Shown here: positions 1 to 12,589 of the stretch, piece by piece
Layout of the letters: the number at the start of each line of letters is the position of its first letter
Numbering within the stretch: position 1 is the first letter of the stretch
Assembly (NCBI RefSeq): GCF_905163445.1
Contig: NC_053205.1
Location: forward strand, 3,100,001-3,164,000
Direction of reading: 5' to 3'
Source of the DNA: Pararge aegeria
Lineage: Eukaryota > Arthropoda > Insecta > Lepidoptera > Nymphalidae
Length of the DNA: 64,000 nt
Notes under the pieces: model-generated
What the model saw: only the letters and a program-made list of their open reading frames with translations
Told to the model about the DNA's origin: nothing
Databases searched by the model: none
Translations under genes and position numbers: made by a program

Positions 1-78
1 CATTTCTATGCTTTTTACATTGGAGATATGATATGACTATTGTGAATATATGTATTAACTTGAAGCTACGCAAGAAGA
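1..78. other. Unique flank of satellite, duplicated at 15,133
   Basis: This short non-satellite stretch matches 15,133-15,210 and leads directly into the satellite in both places. At 15,133 it lies downstream of the small host gene at 12,590-14,481. It therefore marks the edge of a duplicated block whose earlier part lies left of the window. Confidence 0.8.
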
Positions 79-3000
79 GTTTAAATAAGTAAATAATGTA
101 CTAAAGTACTAATAATGTTTAAATAAGTAAATAATGTACTAAAGAGTATAATGTAAGTAAGTATATAATGTAAATAAGTATATAATGTACTAATGTATAT
201 AATCTAAATAAGTATATAATGTAAGTAAGTATATAATGTACTAAAGTATAAAATGTACTTAAGTATATAATGTACATTAGTAAAAATGTACTTAAGTAAA
301 TAATGTACTTAAGTATATAATGTAAGTAAGTATATAATGTACTTAAGTATATAATGTATTTAAGTATATAATGTACTTAAGTATATAATGTAAAAAAGTA
401 TATAATGTACTTAAGTATATAATGTAAGTAAGTATATAATGTAAATAAGTAAATAATGTACTTAAGTATATAATGTAAGTAAGTATATAATGTACTTAAG
501 TATATAATGAATTTAAGTAAATAATGTAAGTAAGTACATAATGTACTTAAGTATATAATGTAAGTAAGTATATAATGTACTTAAGTATATAATGTAAATA
601 AGTATATAATGTACTTAAGTAAATAATGTACTTAAGTAAAAATGTACTAAAGTATATAATGATCTTAAGTATTTAATGCAAGTATGTATATAATGTACTT
701 AAGTATATAATGTATTTAAGTATATATAGAAATAAGTATATAACGTACTTAAGTATATAATGTTAATAAGTATATAATGTACTTAAGTAAATAATGTACT
801 TAAGTATATAATGTAAGTAAGTATATAATGTACTTAAGTATATAATGTACTTAAGTATATAATGTACTTAAGTATATAATGTAAGTAAGTAAATAATGTA
901 ATAAAGTGTATAATGTAAGTAAGTATATAATGTTAATAAGTATATAATGTACTACTGTAAATAATCTCAATAAGTATATAAAATAAGTATATTATTTACT
1001 TAAGTAAATTATGTACTAAATATATAATGTACTTAAGTATATAATGTAAATAAGTATATAATGTAACTAAGTATATAACGTAATTAAGTATATAATGTAC
1101 ATAAGTAAATAATGTTCTTAAGTATATAATGTAAATAAGTATATAATGTACTTAAGTAAATAATGTACTTAAGTATATTATGTAAATAAGTATATAATGT
1201 ACTTAAAAATATAATGAACTTAAGTATTTAATGTAAGTAAGTATATAATGTACTTAAGTATATAATGTATTTAAGTACATAATGTACTTAAGTATATAAT
1301 GTAAGTTATTATATAATGTACTTAAGTATATAATGAACTTAAGTAAATAATGTACTTAAGTATATAATGTACTTAAGTATATAATGTAAGTAAGTACATA
1401 ATGTACTTAAGTATATAATGTAAGTAAGTATATAATGTACTTAAGTATATAATTTAAATAAGTATATAATCTAGCTAAGTATATAATGTACTTAAGTATA
1501 TAATGTACTTAAGTATATAATGTAAGTAAGTATATAATGTACTTAAGTACATAATGTAAATAAGTATATAATGTAAGTAAGTATATAATATAATTAGGTA
1601 TATAATGTACTTAAGTTCTTAAGTAAATAATGTACTAATGTATATAATTTTAAATAAGTATATAATGTAAATAAGTATATAATGTACTTAAGTAAATAAT
1701 GTACTTAAGTATATAATGTAAATAAGTAAATAATGTACTTAAGTATATAATGTACTTAAGTAAATAATGTACTTAAGTATATAATTTAAGTAAGTATATA
1801 ATGTACTTAAGTATATAATGTAAGTAAGTATATAATGTACTTAAGTATATAATGTAAATAAGTATATAATGTACTAAAGTATATAATCTAAATAAGTATA
1901 TAATGTATTTAAGTAAATAATGTAAGTAAGTGTATTATGTACTTAAGTATATAATGTACTTAAGTATATAATATATTTAAGTATATAATGTATTATGTAA
2001 ATAATGTAAGTAAGTATATAATGTACTTAAGTATATAATGTAAATAAGTATATAATGTACTTAAGTAAATAATGTACTTAAGTAGATAATGTACTTAAGT
2101 ATATAATGTACTTAAGTATATAATGTACTTAAGTATATTATGTACTTAAGTATATAATGTACTAATGTATATAATCTAAATAAGTATATAATGTAAGTAA
2201 GTATATAGTTTACTAAAGTAAATTATGTACTTAAGTATATAATGTAAATAAGTATATAATGTACTTAAGTATATAATGTACTTTAGTAAATAATGTACTT
2301 AAATATATAATGTAAGTAAGTATATAATGTACTTAAGTATATAATGTACTTGAGTAAATAATGTACTTAAGTATATAATGTAAGTAAGTATATAATGTAC
2401 TAAAGTATATAATCTAAATAAGTATATTATTTAAGTAAATAATGTAAGTAAGTATATAATGTACTACTTAAGTATATAATGTACTTAAGTATATTATGTA
2501 AGTAAGTATATAATGTACTAAAGTATATAATGTAAATAAGTATATAATGTACTTAGTAAAAATGTACTTAAGTAAATAATGTACTAAAGTATATAATCTA
2601 AATAAGTATATAATGTATTTTAGTAAATAATGTAAGTAAGCATATAATCTAAATAAGTATATAATGTTTTTTAGTAAATAATGTAAGTAAGTTTATAATG
2701 TACTTAAGTATATACTGTTAGTAAGTATATAATATACTACTTAAGTATATAATGTACTTAGGTATATAAAGTACTTAAGTAAATAATGTACTTAAGTATA
2801 TATCGTACTTATGTGTATAATGTACTTAGGTATATAATGTATTTAAGTATATAATGTACTTAAGTATATAATGTAAATAAGTAAATAATGTACTAAAGTG
2901 TATAATGTAAGTAAGTATATAATGTAAATAAGTATATAATGTACTAATGTATATAATCCAAATAAGTATATAATGTAAGTAAGTATATAATTTACTTAAG

Positions 3001-6000
3001 TAAAAGTAAGTATATAATTTTCTTAAGTAAATTATGTAAATAAGTATATAATGTAAGTAAGTATATAATATAATTAGGTATATAATGTACTTAAGTTCTT
3101 AAGTAAATAATGTACTAATGTATATAATTTTAAATAAGTATATAATGTAAATAAGTATATAATGTACTTAAGTAAATAATGTACTTAAGTATATAATGTA
3201 AATAAGTAAATAATGTACTTAAGTATATAATTTAAGTAAGTATATAATGTACTTAAGTATATAATGTAAGTAAGTATATAATGTACTTAAGTATATAATG
3301 TAAATAAGTATATAATGTACTAAAGTATATAATCTAAATAAGTATATAATGTATTTAAGTAAATAATGTAAGTAAGTGTATTATGTACTTAAGTATATAA
3401 TGTACTTAAGTATATAATATATTTAAGTATATAATGTATTATGTAAATAATGTAAGTAAGTATATAATGTACTTAAGTATATAATGTAAATAAGTATATA
3501 ATGTACTTAAGTAAATAATGTACTTAAGTATATAATGTACTTAAGTATATAATGTACTTAAGTATATAATGTACTTAAGTATATTATGTACTTAAGTATA
3601 TAATGTACTAATGTATATAATCTAAATAAGTATATAATGTAAGTAAGTATATAGTTTACTAAAGTAAATTATGTACTTAAGTATATAATGTAAATAAGTA
3701 TATAATGTACTTAAGTATATAATGTACTTTAGTAAATAATGTACTTAAATATATAATGTAAGTAAGTATATAATGTACTTAAGTATATAATGTACTTGAG
3801 TAAATAATGTACTTAAGTATATAATGTAAGTAAGTATATAATGTACTAAAGTATATAATCTAAATAAGTATATTATTTAAGTAAATAATGTAAGTAAGTA
3901 TATAATGTACTACTTAAGTATATAATGTACTTAAGTATATTATGTAAGTAAGTATATAATGTACTAAAGTATATAATGTAAATAAGTATATAATGTACTT
4001 AGTAAAAATGTAATTTAGTAAATAATGTACTAAAGTATATAATCTAAATAAGTATATAATGTATTTTAGTAAATAATGTAAGTAAGTATATAATCTAAAT
4101 AAGTATATAATGTATTTTAGTAAATAATGTAAGTAAGTTTATAATGTACTTAAGTATATACTGTTAGTAAGTATATAATATACTACTTAAGTATATAATG
4201 TACTTAGGTATATAAAGTACTTAAGTAAATAATGTACTTAAGTATATATCGTACTTATGTGTATAATGTACTTAGGTATATAATGTATTTAAGTATATAA
4301 TGTACTTAAGTATATAATGTAAATAAGTAAATAATGTACTAAAGTGTATAATGTAAGTAAGTATTTAATGTAAATAAGTATATAATGTACTAATGTATAT
4401 AATCCAAATAAGTATATAATGTAAGTAAGTATATAATTTACTTAAGTAAAAGTAAGTATATAATTTTCTTAAGTAAATTATGTAAATAAGTATATAATGT
4501 AACTAAGTATATAACGTAAATAAGTATATAAAGTAAATAAGTAAATAATGTTCTTAAGTATATAATGTTCTTAAGTATATAATGTACTTAAGTTAATAAT
4601 GTAAGTAAGTATATAATGTACTTAAGTATATAATGTACTACTTAAGTATATAATGTACTTAAGTATATACTGTATTTAAGTATATAATGTTAATAAGTAT
4701 ATAATGTACTTAGTAAAAATGTACTTAAGTATATAATGTAAATAAGTATATAATGTACTTAAGTAAATAATGTACTTATGTGTATAATGTACTTAGGTAT
4801 ATAATGTATTTAAGTATATAATGTACTTAAGTATATAATGTAAATAAGTAAATAATGTACTAAAGTGTATAATGTAAGTAAGTATATAATGTTAATAAGT
4901 ATATAATGTACTAATGTATATAATCCAAATAAGTATATAATGTAAGTAAGTATATAATTTACTTAAGTAAAAGTAAGTATATAATTTTCTTAAGTAAATT
5001 ATGTAAATAAGTATATAATGTAACTAAGTATATAACGTAAATAAGTATATAATGTACTTAAGTATATAATGTAAATAAGTATATAATGTACTAATGTATA
5101 TAATCCAAATAAGTATATAATGTAAGTAAGTATATAATTTACTTAAGTAAAAGTAAGTATATAATTTTCTTAAGTAAATTATGTAAATAAGTATATAATG
5201 TAACTAAGTATATAACGTAAATAAGTATATAAAGTAAATAAGTAAATAATGTTCTTAAGTATATAATGTTCTTAAGTATATAATGTACTTAAGTAAATAA
5301 TGTACTTAAGTATATAATATACTTAAGTATATAATGTATTTAAGTATATAATGTATTTAAGTAAATAATGTAAGTAAGTATATAATGTAAGTAAGTATAT
5401 AATGTACTTAAGTAAATAATGTAAATAAGTATATAATGTAACTAAGTATATAACGTAAATAAGTATATAAAGTAAATAAGTAAATAATGTTCTTAAGTAT
5501 ATAATGTTCTTAAGTATATAATGTACTTAAGTAAATAATGTACTTAAGTATATAATATACTTAAGTATATAATGTATTTAAGTATATAATGTATTTAAGT
5601 AAATAATGTAATGTAAATAAGTATATAATGTACTTAAGTATATAATGAACTTAATTATTTAATGTAAGTAAGTATGTAATGTACTTAAGTATATAATGTA
5701 TTTAAGTATATAATGTACTTAAGTATATAATGTAAGTAATTATATAATGTACTTAAGTATATAATGTATTTAAGTATATATAGAAATAAGTATATAACGT
5801 ACTTAAGTATATAATGTACTTAAGAATATAATTTAAGTAAGTATATTATGTACTTAAGTATAAAATGTAAGTAAGTATATAACGTACTTAAGTATATAAT
5901 GTACTTAAGTATATAATTTAAGTAAGTATATAATGTACTTAAGTATATAATGTAAGTAAGTATATAATGTAAGTAAGTATATAATGTACTTAAGTATATA

Positions 6001-7540
6001 ATGTACTATTTAAGTATATAATGTACTTAAGTATATACTGTTTTTAAGTATATAATGTAAATAAGTATATAATGTACTTAGTAAAAATGTACTTAAGTAT
6101 ATAATGTAAATAAGTATATAATGTACTTAAGTAAATAATGTACTTATGTGTATAATGTACTTAGGTATATAATGTATTTAAGTATATAATGTACTTAAGT
6201 ATATAATGTAAATAAGTAAATAATGTACTAAAGTGTATAATGTAAGTAAGTATATAATGTAAATAAGTATATAATGTACTAATGTATATAATCCAAATAA
6301 CTATATAATGTAAGTAAGTATATAATTTACTTAAGTAAAAGTAAGTATATAATTTTCTTAAGTAAATTATGTAAATAAGTATATAATGTAACTAAGTATA
6401 TAACGTAAATAAGTATATAAAGTAAATAAGTAAATAATGTTCTTAAGTATATAATGTTCTTAAGTATATAATGTACTTAAGTAAATAATGTAAGTAAGTA
6501 TATAATGTACTTAAGTATATAATGTACTACTTAAGTATATAATGTACTTAAGTATATACTGTATTTAAGTATATAATGTTAATAAGTATATAATGTACTT
6601 AGTAAAAATGTACTTAAATATATTATGTAAATAAGTATATAATGTACTTAAGTAAATAATGTACTTAAGTATATAATGTAAGTAAGTATATAATGTATTT
6701 AAGTATATATAGAAATAGGTATATAATGAACTTAAGTATATAATGTACTTTAGTATATAATGTACTTAAGTATATAATGTATTTAAGTATATAATGTATT
6801 TAAGTAAATAATGTAAGTAAGTATATAATGTACTTAAGTATATAATGTACTACTTAAGTATATAATGTACTTAAGTATATAATGTACTTAAGTATATAAT
6901 GTAAGTAATTATATAATGTACTTAAGTATATAATGTATTTAAGTATATATAGAAATAAGTATATAACGTACTTAAGTATATAATGTACTTAAGTATATTA
7001 TGTACTTAAGTATATAATGTACTTAAGTATATAATGTAAGTAAGTATATAATGTAAATAAGTAAATAATGTACTAAAGAGTATAATGTAAGTAAGTATAT
7101 AATGTAAATAAGTATATAATGTACTAATGTATATAATCTAAATAAGTATATAATGTAAGTAAGTATATAATGTACTAAAGTATAAAATGTACTTAAGTAT
7201 ATAATGTACATTAGTAAAAATGTACTTAAGTAAATAATGTACTTAAGTATATAATGTAAGTAAGTATATAATGTACTTAAGTATATAATGAATTTAAGTA
7301 CATAATGTACTTAAGTATATAATGTAAGTAAGTATATAATGTACTTAAGTATATAATTTAAATTAGTATATAATTTACTAAAGTAAATAATGTACCAAAG
7401 TATATAATCTAACTAAGTATATACTGTAAGTAAGTATTAATGTACTTAAGTATATTATGTAAATAAGTATATAATGTTCTTAAGTATATAATGTAAATAA
7501 GTTTATAATGTACTTAAGTATATAATGTATACTTATATAT
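79..7540. repeat. 17-bp AT-rich satellite, block 1
   Basis: Tandem array of a 17-bp monomer, consensus CTTAAGTATATAATGTA. The first positions vary mainly between three forms (CTTAAG, AATAAG, AGTAAG), and TATATAAT is nearly constant. Rare marked variants (for example taattagg at 1,591 and 3,071, and the agagtata form at 144 and 7,078) recur at fixed long spacings. This shows higher-order copying: one block of roughly 1.4 kb recurs at offset 1,480, and another stretch recurs at offset 6,934. No gene is present; a 62-codon open frame at 7,023-7,211 is only the repeat read through. Confidence 0.97.
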
Positions 7541-7617
7541 ATGGGGGGTGTAAGTGGGTGTGGGGGGTGTAAGTGGGTGTGGGGGTGTAAGTGGGTGTGG
7601 GGTGTAAGTGGGTGTGG
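7541..7617. repeat. G-rich minisatellite at the satellite/RTE junction
   Basis: About four units of GTAAGTGGGTGT followed by a G run, with G-run lengths 6, 6, 5, 4 and then a break at the RTE start. The shortest unit is 17 bp, the satellite period. It aligns to the satellite form GTAAGTAAGTATATAAT with A replaced by G at six positions and T by G at one. It looks like a G-converted derivative of the satellite and has G-quadruplex potential on the + strand. Confidence 0.75.
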
Positions 7618-10600
7618 CTAGTACCAGTCAGCCTCCCAAATTGCCAACCTCACCTGCACGTGGTGCACCCTGCCGTTTAACCGACGAGGCTCTGGCGACC
7701 GACAAGTGGCGGTATAACCACTTCGAATTGGCTAGGCTGAACAAATGGCACAGACCGGTGTCGGGCAGCAGCGACGACGGGGCGATCAGTCTAGCCCTGC
7801 GATGACCAACCCGCCTGCCCAGCGTGGTCATTATCGGGCATATCTTTAATGGGAAGGAGAAAAAAACCACAGCCCCTAGTTCCCGGCGGCCCCGCTATTC
7901 CTGGCTCTGGCAGCGGTTATGGTAACGGCGGGGCAAGGGGTGTTAAGAATCTCCGGCAGAGATTCCGCTGCCAACCCCGACGACTTGACCTGGCAACATA
8001 CAACGCACGCACGTTGAGGACCGATGGAAAGGTGATTGAGCTGGAAGAAGTGGTGAGCAAGTTGCGCTGGGATATTATAGGATTGTCTGAAGTCCGGCGA
8101 GAGGGGGAGGACTCGATAATCTTGGAATCCGGCAACTTGTTTTACTACCGGGAGGGTGACCAACAGTCACAGGGTGGTGTCGGGTTTATCGTCCACAAGT
8201 CTCTCGTCAACAATGTTGTAAAAGTCGAAAGTGTGTCGAGCAGGGTAGCATACCTTATACTCAGAATTACCAAACGGTATTCGTTGAAGGTCATACAGGT
8301 ATACGCGCCGACTTCGGCACACCCAGACGAGGATGTAGAGGTTTTGTATGAGGACATTTCAAAAGCCATACATGCCTCGAACACCTACTACAATATTGTG
8401 ATGGGGGATTTCAACGCGAAGCTTGGCGAGCGAACTGGTTCAGAGTTGAGGGTGGGGCAATTTGGGTATGGGCAACGGAACCACAGGGGTCAAATGTTGG
8501 CTGACTTCATGGAGAAGGAGGGCCTTTATATGATGAACTCCTTCTTCAAGAAGCGGCCACACAGGAAATGGACCTGGATAAGCCCCGATGGTTCCACGAG
8601 AAACGAGATCGACTTCATCATGTCGACCAAACGGCATGTATTCAATGATGTCTCTGTGATCAACAGGGTTAAAACCGGAAGTGATCACCGTATGGTAAGA
8701 GGCACATTGAGTATAAACGTTCAACTTGAAAGAGTCAGACTGGTGAAGTCTACACTCCGGCCTACTCGTGCCCATATTCAAAACCCCGAGAGCTTTCAAC
8801 TAGAACTACAGAACCGGTTCGGTTGCCTAGCAGATTGCGACACTGTGGACGATTTGAACAACAGGCTGGTGGAAACTGTCCAAACAGTCGGGTCCAAATT
8901 CTACAAGGCCCACCGTAGAAACAAGGCCAATAGGTTCTCAACCAATACACTCAAGCTTATGACGGAGAGGCAAGAGATGAGACTACAGTCTATAGCAGAC
9001 GCGTCCGCTTACCGGCGGATTAATAGGCAGATCTCTAAATCACAGACTCGTGATATGCGGCACTTCAATACAGAGCGTATTAAAAATGCCATCGAGCAAA
9101 ACAGAGGCTCTAAAGTGTTCGCTAGAGATCTGTCTATCGGTCAGAGCCAGTTGATGCGACTGAAGACCAATAATGGTAGTCTTGTCTCTTCCAAACCTGA
9201 GATCTTGGGTGAGGTTGAGAACTTTTATGGACAGTTGTACACCACAGTACAGACGCCTGTTGAAGATTTGGCTAAGGATCCTAGAGCCAAATTAACTCGA
9301 CACTATACCGAAGATATCCCAGACGTCAGCCTATACGAGATTAGTGTGGCTCTCAAGCAGCTTAAAAATGGCAAGGCGCCGGGTGATGACGGAATAACGG
9401 CAGAACTCCTGAAGGCAGGTGGAAAACCGATACTGAGAGTCCTTCAGCGATTGTTTGATTCCGTTATTCACCAAGGCACAACGCCAGAGGCATGGCACAG
9501 GAGTGTGGTGGTTCTGTTCTTCAAAAAAGGTGATAATACCTTGTTGAAGAATTACAGACCCATCTCGCTGCTGAGTCATATCTACAAGCTGTTTTCGAGA
9601 GTCATTACGAATCGTCTCGCTCGTAGGTTTGATGACTTCCAGCCTCCCGAACAAGCCGGTTTCCGTAAGGGCTTTAGTACCATAGACCACATTCATACGC
9701 TGCGGCAGGTTATACAGAAGACTGAAGAGTATAACCGGCCACTTTGCTTAGCGTTTGTGGACTATGAAAAAGCCTTTGATTCGGTGGAAACTTGGGCTGT
9801 GTTTAGGTCACTGCAGAGATGCCGAATTGACTACCGGTATATCCAAGTGTTGCAGTGTTTGTACAAAAACGCCACTATGTCAGTTCGTATACAGGATCAG
9901 ACTACGAGACCAATCCAATTGCAGCGAGGCGTGCGACAGGGAGATGTTATCTCCCCGAAACTATTTACCGCTGCGTTGGAGGACGTCTTTAAGCTTCTGG
10001 AATGGAACGGACTTGGCATCAACATTAACGGCGAGTACATCACTCAACTTCGGTTTGCCGACGATGTAGTCATAATGGCAGAGACTCTGGGAGACCTAAA
10101 TACGATGCTCGATGGCCTCAGCAGAGCTTCTCAACAGGTTGGCCTACGAATGAACATGAGCAAGACGAAGATTATGTCTAATGCTCATGTTCCGCTTCAA
10201 CCAGTAATCGTTGAGAACACTGCACTCGAAATTGATGACGAATACGTATACCTAGGACACACGATCCAGTTAGGTAGGTCCAATTTCGAGAAGGAGGTGA
10301 ACCGCCGAATCCAACTCGGATGGGCAGCGTTCGGGAAACTCCGTGCCATCTTTTCGTCAGAAATCCCTCAGTGCCTGAAGACGAAAGTCTTCGAACAGTG
10401 CGTGTTGCCAGTGATGACCTATGGCTCTGAAACATGGTCGTTAACTATGGGCCTCATAAGAAGGCTTAGAGTCACTCAGCGGGCGATGGAGAGAGCTATG
10501 CTCGGAGTATCTCTACGCGATCGAATCAGAAATGTGGAGATTCGTAGAAGAACCAAAGTTACCGACATAGCTCAACGAGTCGCGAAGCTTAAGTGGCAAT

Positions 10601-11002
10601 GGGCCGGGCACATAGTTCGGAGAAAGGATGGACGTTGGGGTCCCAAGGTGCTGGAATGGCAGCCCCGTACTGGTAAGCGCAGCGTTGGTCGACCCCCAAC
10701 GAGGTGGACAGACGACATTAAGCGCGTCGCAGGTAGCCGTTGGATCCAAGCGGCTCAGAATCGTGGAACTTGGAACTCCCTACAAAAGACCTATGTCCAG
10801 CAGTGGACGTCTATCGGTTGATGTGATGACATAATTTTCTACTATAAGACAGCTTATTTTTATAGTAAAAATTGACGGAACAAGCAGTTGAACCTGATGA
10901 TTTTTGGAAAATCATCGCCTGTAAACCAGGCAACACTTCGCAGGGCATGCAATAAACACGTCCTGAAAATTGGCACCCTGTGTCCATTAACCTGAGGTTA
11001 AA
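7617..11002 (+). mobile_element. RTE-clade non-LTR retrotransposon, near full length
   Basis: It has a short 5' leader (to 7,848), one long ORF and a short 3' UTR. The leader holds a 65-codon open frame (7,608-7,805, different frame from the main ORF) that may be a remnant of a longer N-terminus. The 3' end carries a small palindrome, TTAACCTGAGGTTAA, at 10,987-11,001, and the next element begins at 11,003. There is no long poly(A), as is usual for RTE. Exact 5' end and target-site duplication cannot be fixed because the left flank is repeat DNA. Confidence 0.8.
7849..10821 (+). CDS. RTE-type endonuclease / reverse transcriptase
   Basis: Single 990-aa polyprotein that makes and inserts new copies of the element by target-primed reverse transcription. 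The apurinic-type (EEP) endonuclease spans about residues 45-290, with GDFNAKLGE near 184 and the SDHRMV catalytic end near 277. The reverse transcriptase follows: NYRPISLLS, then VDYEKAFDS near 636 (motif A), GVRQGDVISPKLF (motif B) and the catalytic FADD near 735. A C-terminal block typical of RTE (KWQWAGHIVRRKDGRWGPK) starts near 912. No stop or frameshift interrupts it, so it could be active. Start chosen as the first ATG of the open frame at 7,849; the 5' end of RTE ORFs is often uncertain. GC content is clearly higher than the flanks. Confidence 0.9.
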   Translation: MGRRKKPQPLVPGGPAIPGSGSGYGNGGARGVKNLRQRFRCQPRRLDLATYNARTLRTDGKVIELEEVVSKLRWDIIGLSEVRREGEDSIILESGNLFYYREGDQQSQGGVGFIVHKSLVNNVVKVESVSSRVAYLILRITKRYSLKVIQVYAPTSAHPDEDVEVLYEDISKAIHASNTYYNIVMGDFNAKLGERTGSELRVGQFGYGQRNHRGQMLADFMEKEGLYMMNSFFKKRPHRKWTWISPDGSTRNEIDFIMSTKRHVFNDVSVINRVKTGSDHRMVRGTLSINVQLERVRLVKSTLRPTRAHIQNPESFQLELQNRFGCLADCDTVDDLNNRLVETVQTVGSKFYKAHRRNKANRFSTNTLKLMTERQEMRLQSIADASAYRRINRQISKSQTRDMRHFNTERIKNAIEQNRGSKVFARDLSIGQSQLMRLKTNNGSLVSSKPEILGEVENFYGQLYTTVQTPVEDLAKDPRAKLTRHYTEDIPDVSLYEISVALKQLKNGKAPGDDGITAELLKAGGKPILRVLQRLFDSVIHQGTTPEAWHRSVVVLFFKKGDNTLLKNYRPISLLSHIYKLFSRVITNRLARRFDDFQPPEQAGFRKGFSTIDHIHTLRQVIQKTEEYNRPLCLAFVDYEKAFDSVETWAVFRSLQRCRIDYRYIQVLQCLYKNATMSVRIQDQTTRPIQLQRGVRQGDVISPKLFTAALEDVFKLLEWNGLGININGEYITQLRFADDVVIMAETLGDLNTMLDGLSRASQQVGLRMNMSKTKIMSNAHVPLQPVIVENTALEIDDEYVYLGHTIQLGRSNFEKEVNRRIQLGWAAFGKLRAIFSSEIPQCLKTKVFEQCVLPVMTYGSETWSLTMGLIRRLRVTQRAMERAMLGVSLRDRIRNVEIRRRTKVTDIAQRVAKLKWQWAGHIVRRKDGRWGPKVLEWQPRTGKRSVGRPPTRWTDDIKRVAGSRWIQAAQNRGTWNSLQKTYVQQWTSIG

Positions 11003-12235
11003 TCTATACTTATAATAAAATTGTAACTGGAAGATTTCTGTACATTTAATACATTTTGATTTTTTTTTACCGGGGGATGCTTTATAATCGATAGTGAGTC
11101 TAAAACTGTTTTTTATTTAATTTTTCTGTCTGTCTGTTTGTCTGTCTGTCCGGGCATCACGTGAAAACTACTGAACGGATTTAAATATAATTTGGTATAG
11201 TGGTAACTGGTATTTTGGGTCAACATATAGGATACTTTTTATCCTGATAAACAATAAGTTTACTCGCGAAAACGGGATGATAATTTTTATCAATTACTTC
11301 ATAGCTCCGTTAAATTTGAACCGATTTTAATAATTCTTTTTTTATTTGAAAGTGTATACAAACAAGCATGTTTTGTATAATTTTAATGAAGATCTAATAA
11401 ATATTGTTGGAAATAAAGGACATAAATCTTCACAGATACTAGCAAGTCGCAAGGCATACGGTACAACGATCGAATGCATGCACCATCCTACTGATATTAT
11501 AAATTTGAAAGTTTGTGAGGATGGATATTATATATATGGATATATATAGATTGATGGATGGTTTAAGTGTATATTTTACTATGAATGAGGTGGTAGAATC
11601 ACTACAAACAGACAGACTTGACGTTTCAAAAGTGCTTATATCAGGCCTACTTGAAATAAATAAATTTTGAATTTTTGAATTTTTATGGTTTTCTTTAGTT
11701 GGCTGAAATATAACGATGTTTTCTAAAGTTGTCATACCGACTTTAAGTTTTAATGGCGTACTTCCCGAAAATGATTAATGATACATAAAAATAATGTACT
11801 ACATGTTTTAAGTAATCGTGATTATCTACAAAAGAAGCCGCGAGGCTATATGTCTAACTGTTATGGTTAAGTCATAATAATTGTTTTTTTTTTTTATTTT
11901 TCTTTCAAAACACGGGTATAATCGTAAGATGTCGACATTCTTATCATGATATTAATCCTAATCCAAATAAATAGCTTTATAAATATTAATTTTGATTATA
12001 TACCTGCAAATTCCTTTTTAAATTATTCAAATGGAACCTATGGCTTAGAAGTTGCGACGGGTATAGAAACGCAAAAAGCAAGAAAAATGCAGCGGGCCGC
12101 CCGGCCGCGACTAGCATAGTTTATAAATAAAACTGGATCTGGTAGGCAGCGCTGCAATTCGTTTCAAGGGTTTTTTAAGATAATAAAATCTCTAAGAACC
12201 GATTCGGTGCAGACGAAGTTGCGCGGGTCAGCTAG
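11003..12235 (+). mobile_element. Helitron-like non-autonomous element with nested insertions
   Basis: Begins with TC after A (TCTATACTTATAATAAAA) and ends GGGTCAGCTAG before T, matching the A|TC...CTAG|T rule for Helitron insertion. It contains a CTGT-rich stretch near 11,130, the widespread lepidopteran segment around 11,165-11,240, a second Helitron-like 5' segment near 11,486-11,530, and the 3' end of a Jockey LINE. It has no helicase/Rep coding. Family assignment is by end motifs only; the 3' hairpin expected of Helitrons was not clearly found. Confidence 0.6.
11580..11684 (+). mobile_element. Jockey-type LINE 3' end fragment
   Basis: About 100 bp that match, on the + strand, the 3' UTR of the Jockey copies at 25,574 and 33,643. 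The match includes the stretch gacttgacgtttcaaaagtg and the (TTTTGAA)-type tail. It is a 5'-truncated insertion inside the Helitron-like element. Confidence 0.75.
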
Positions 12236-12254
12236 TATATAATAGATAGATAGA

Positions 12255-12299
12255 TTTATTCGTATATCCATACTTACTTAGCATGGATGTACGAATAAA
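12255..12299. repeat. Imperfect inverted repeat (17-bp arms)
   Basis: Arms 12,255-12,271 and 12,283-12,299 pair at 16 of 17 positions around an 11-nt loop (tttattcgt / acgaataaa cores). It lies just after the Helitron end and could be a terminator-like fold or a tiny foldback element. Confidence 0.6.
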
Positions 12300-12589
12300 A
12301 GAAATATTATCTATAATTATATTTATTGTTGAAATAATATTAAGAAGTGTACATATTGAAACTTTGAAGGTGCTAATCTCAGAAACCGATTGCCAATTAA
12401 ATTTGTAAAATTATTATTTTATTACATAATATATCATCCTAGTGAACGAAATTGCGTATTTTTATAAGTATCGATAGACTAAGTATATACGATTACTTAC
12501 AATAAAGTCAGTTTTAAATTACTACGACTATTAGGTACATTTAACGTGACCTTTTGCAAAAAGCTAAAAAAATACCTTGTGTTTCAGAT

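Noticed and set aside
7023..7211. 62-codon minus-strand frame in satellite
   Set aside because: It is the 17-bp repeat read through (period 17 is not a multiple of 3, giving a cyclic Leu/Tyr/Ile peptide). No start context or homolog is expected.
11346..11549. 67-codon frame in the Helitron-like element
   Set aside because: Non-autonomous element; the peptide spans nested repeat junctions.
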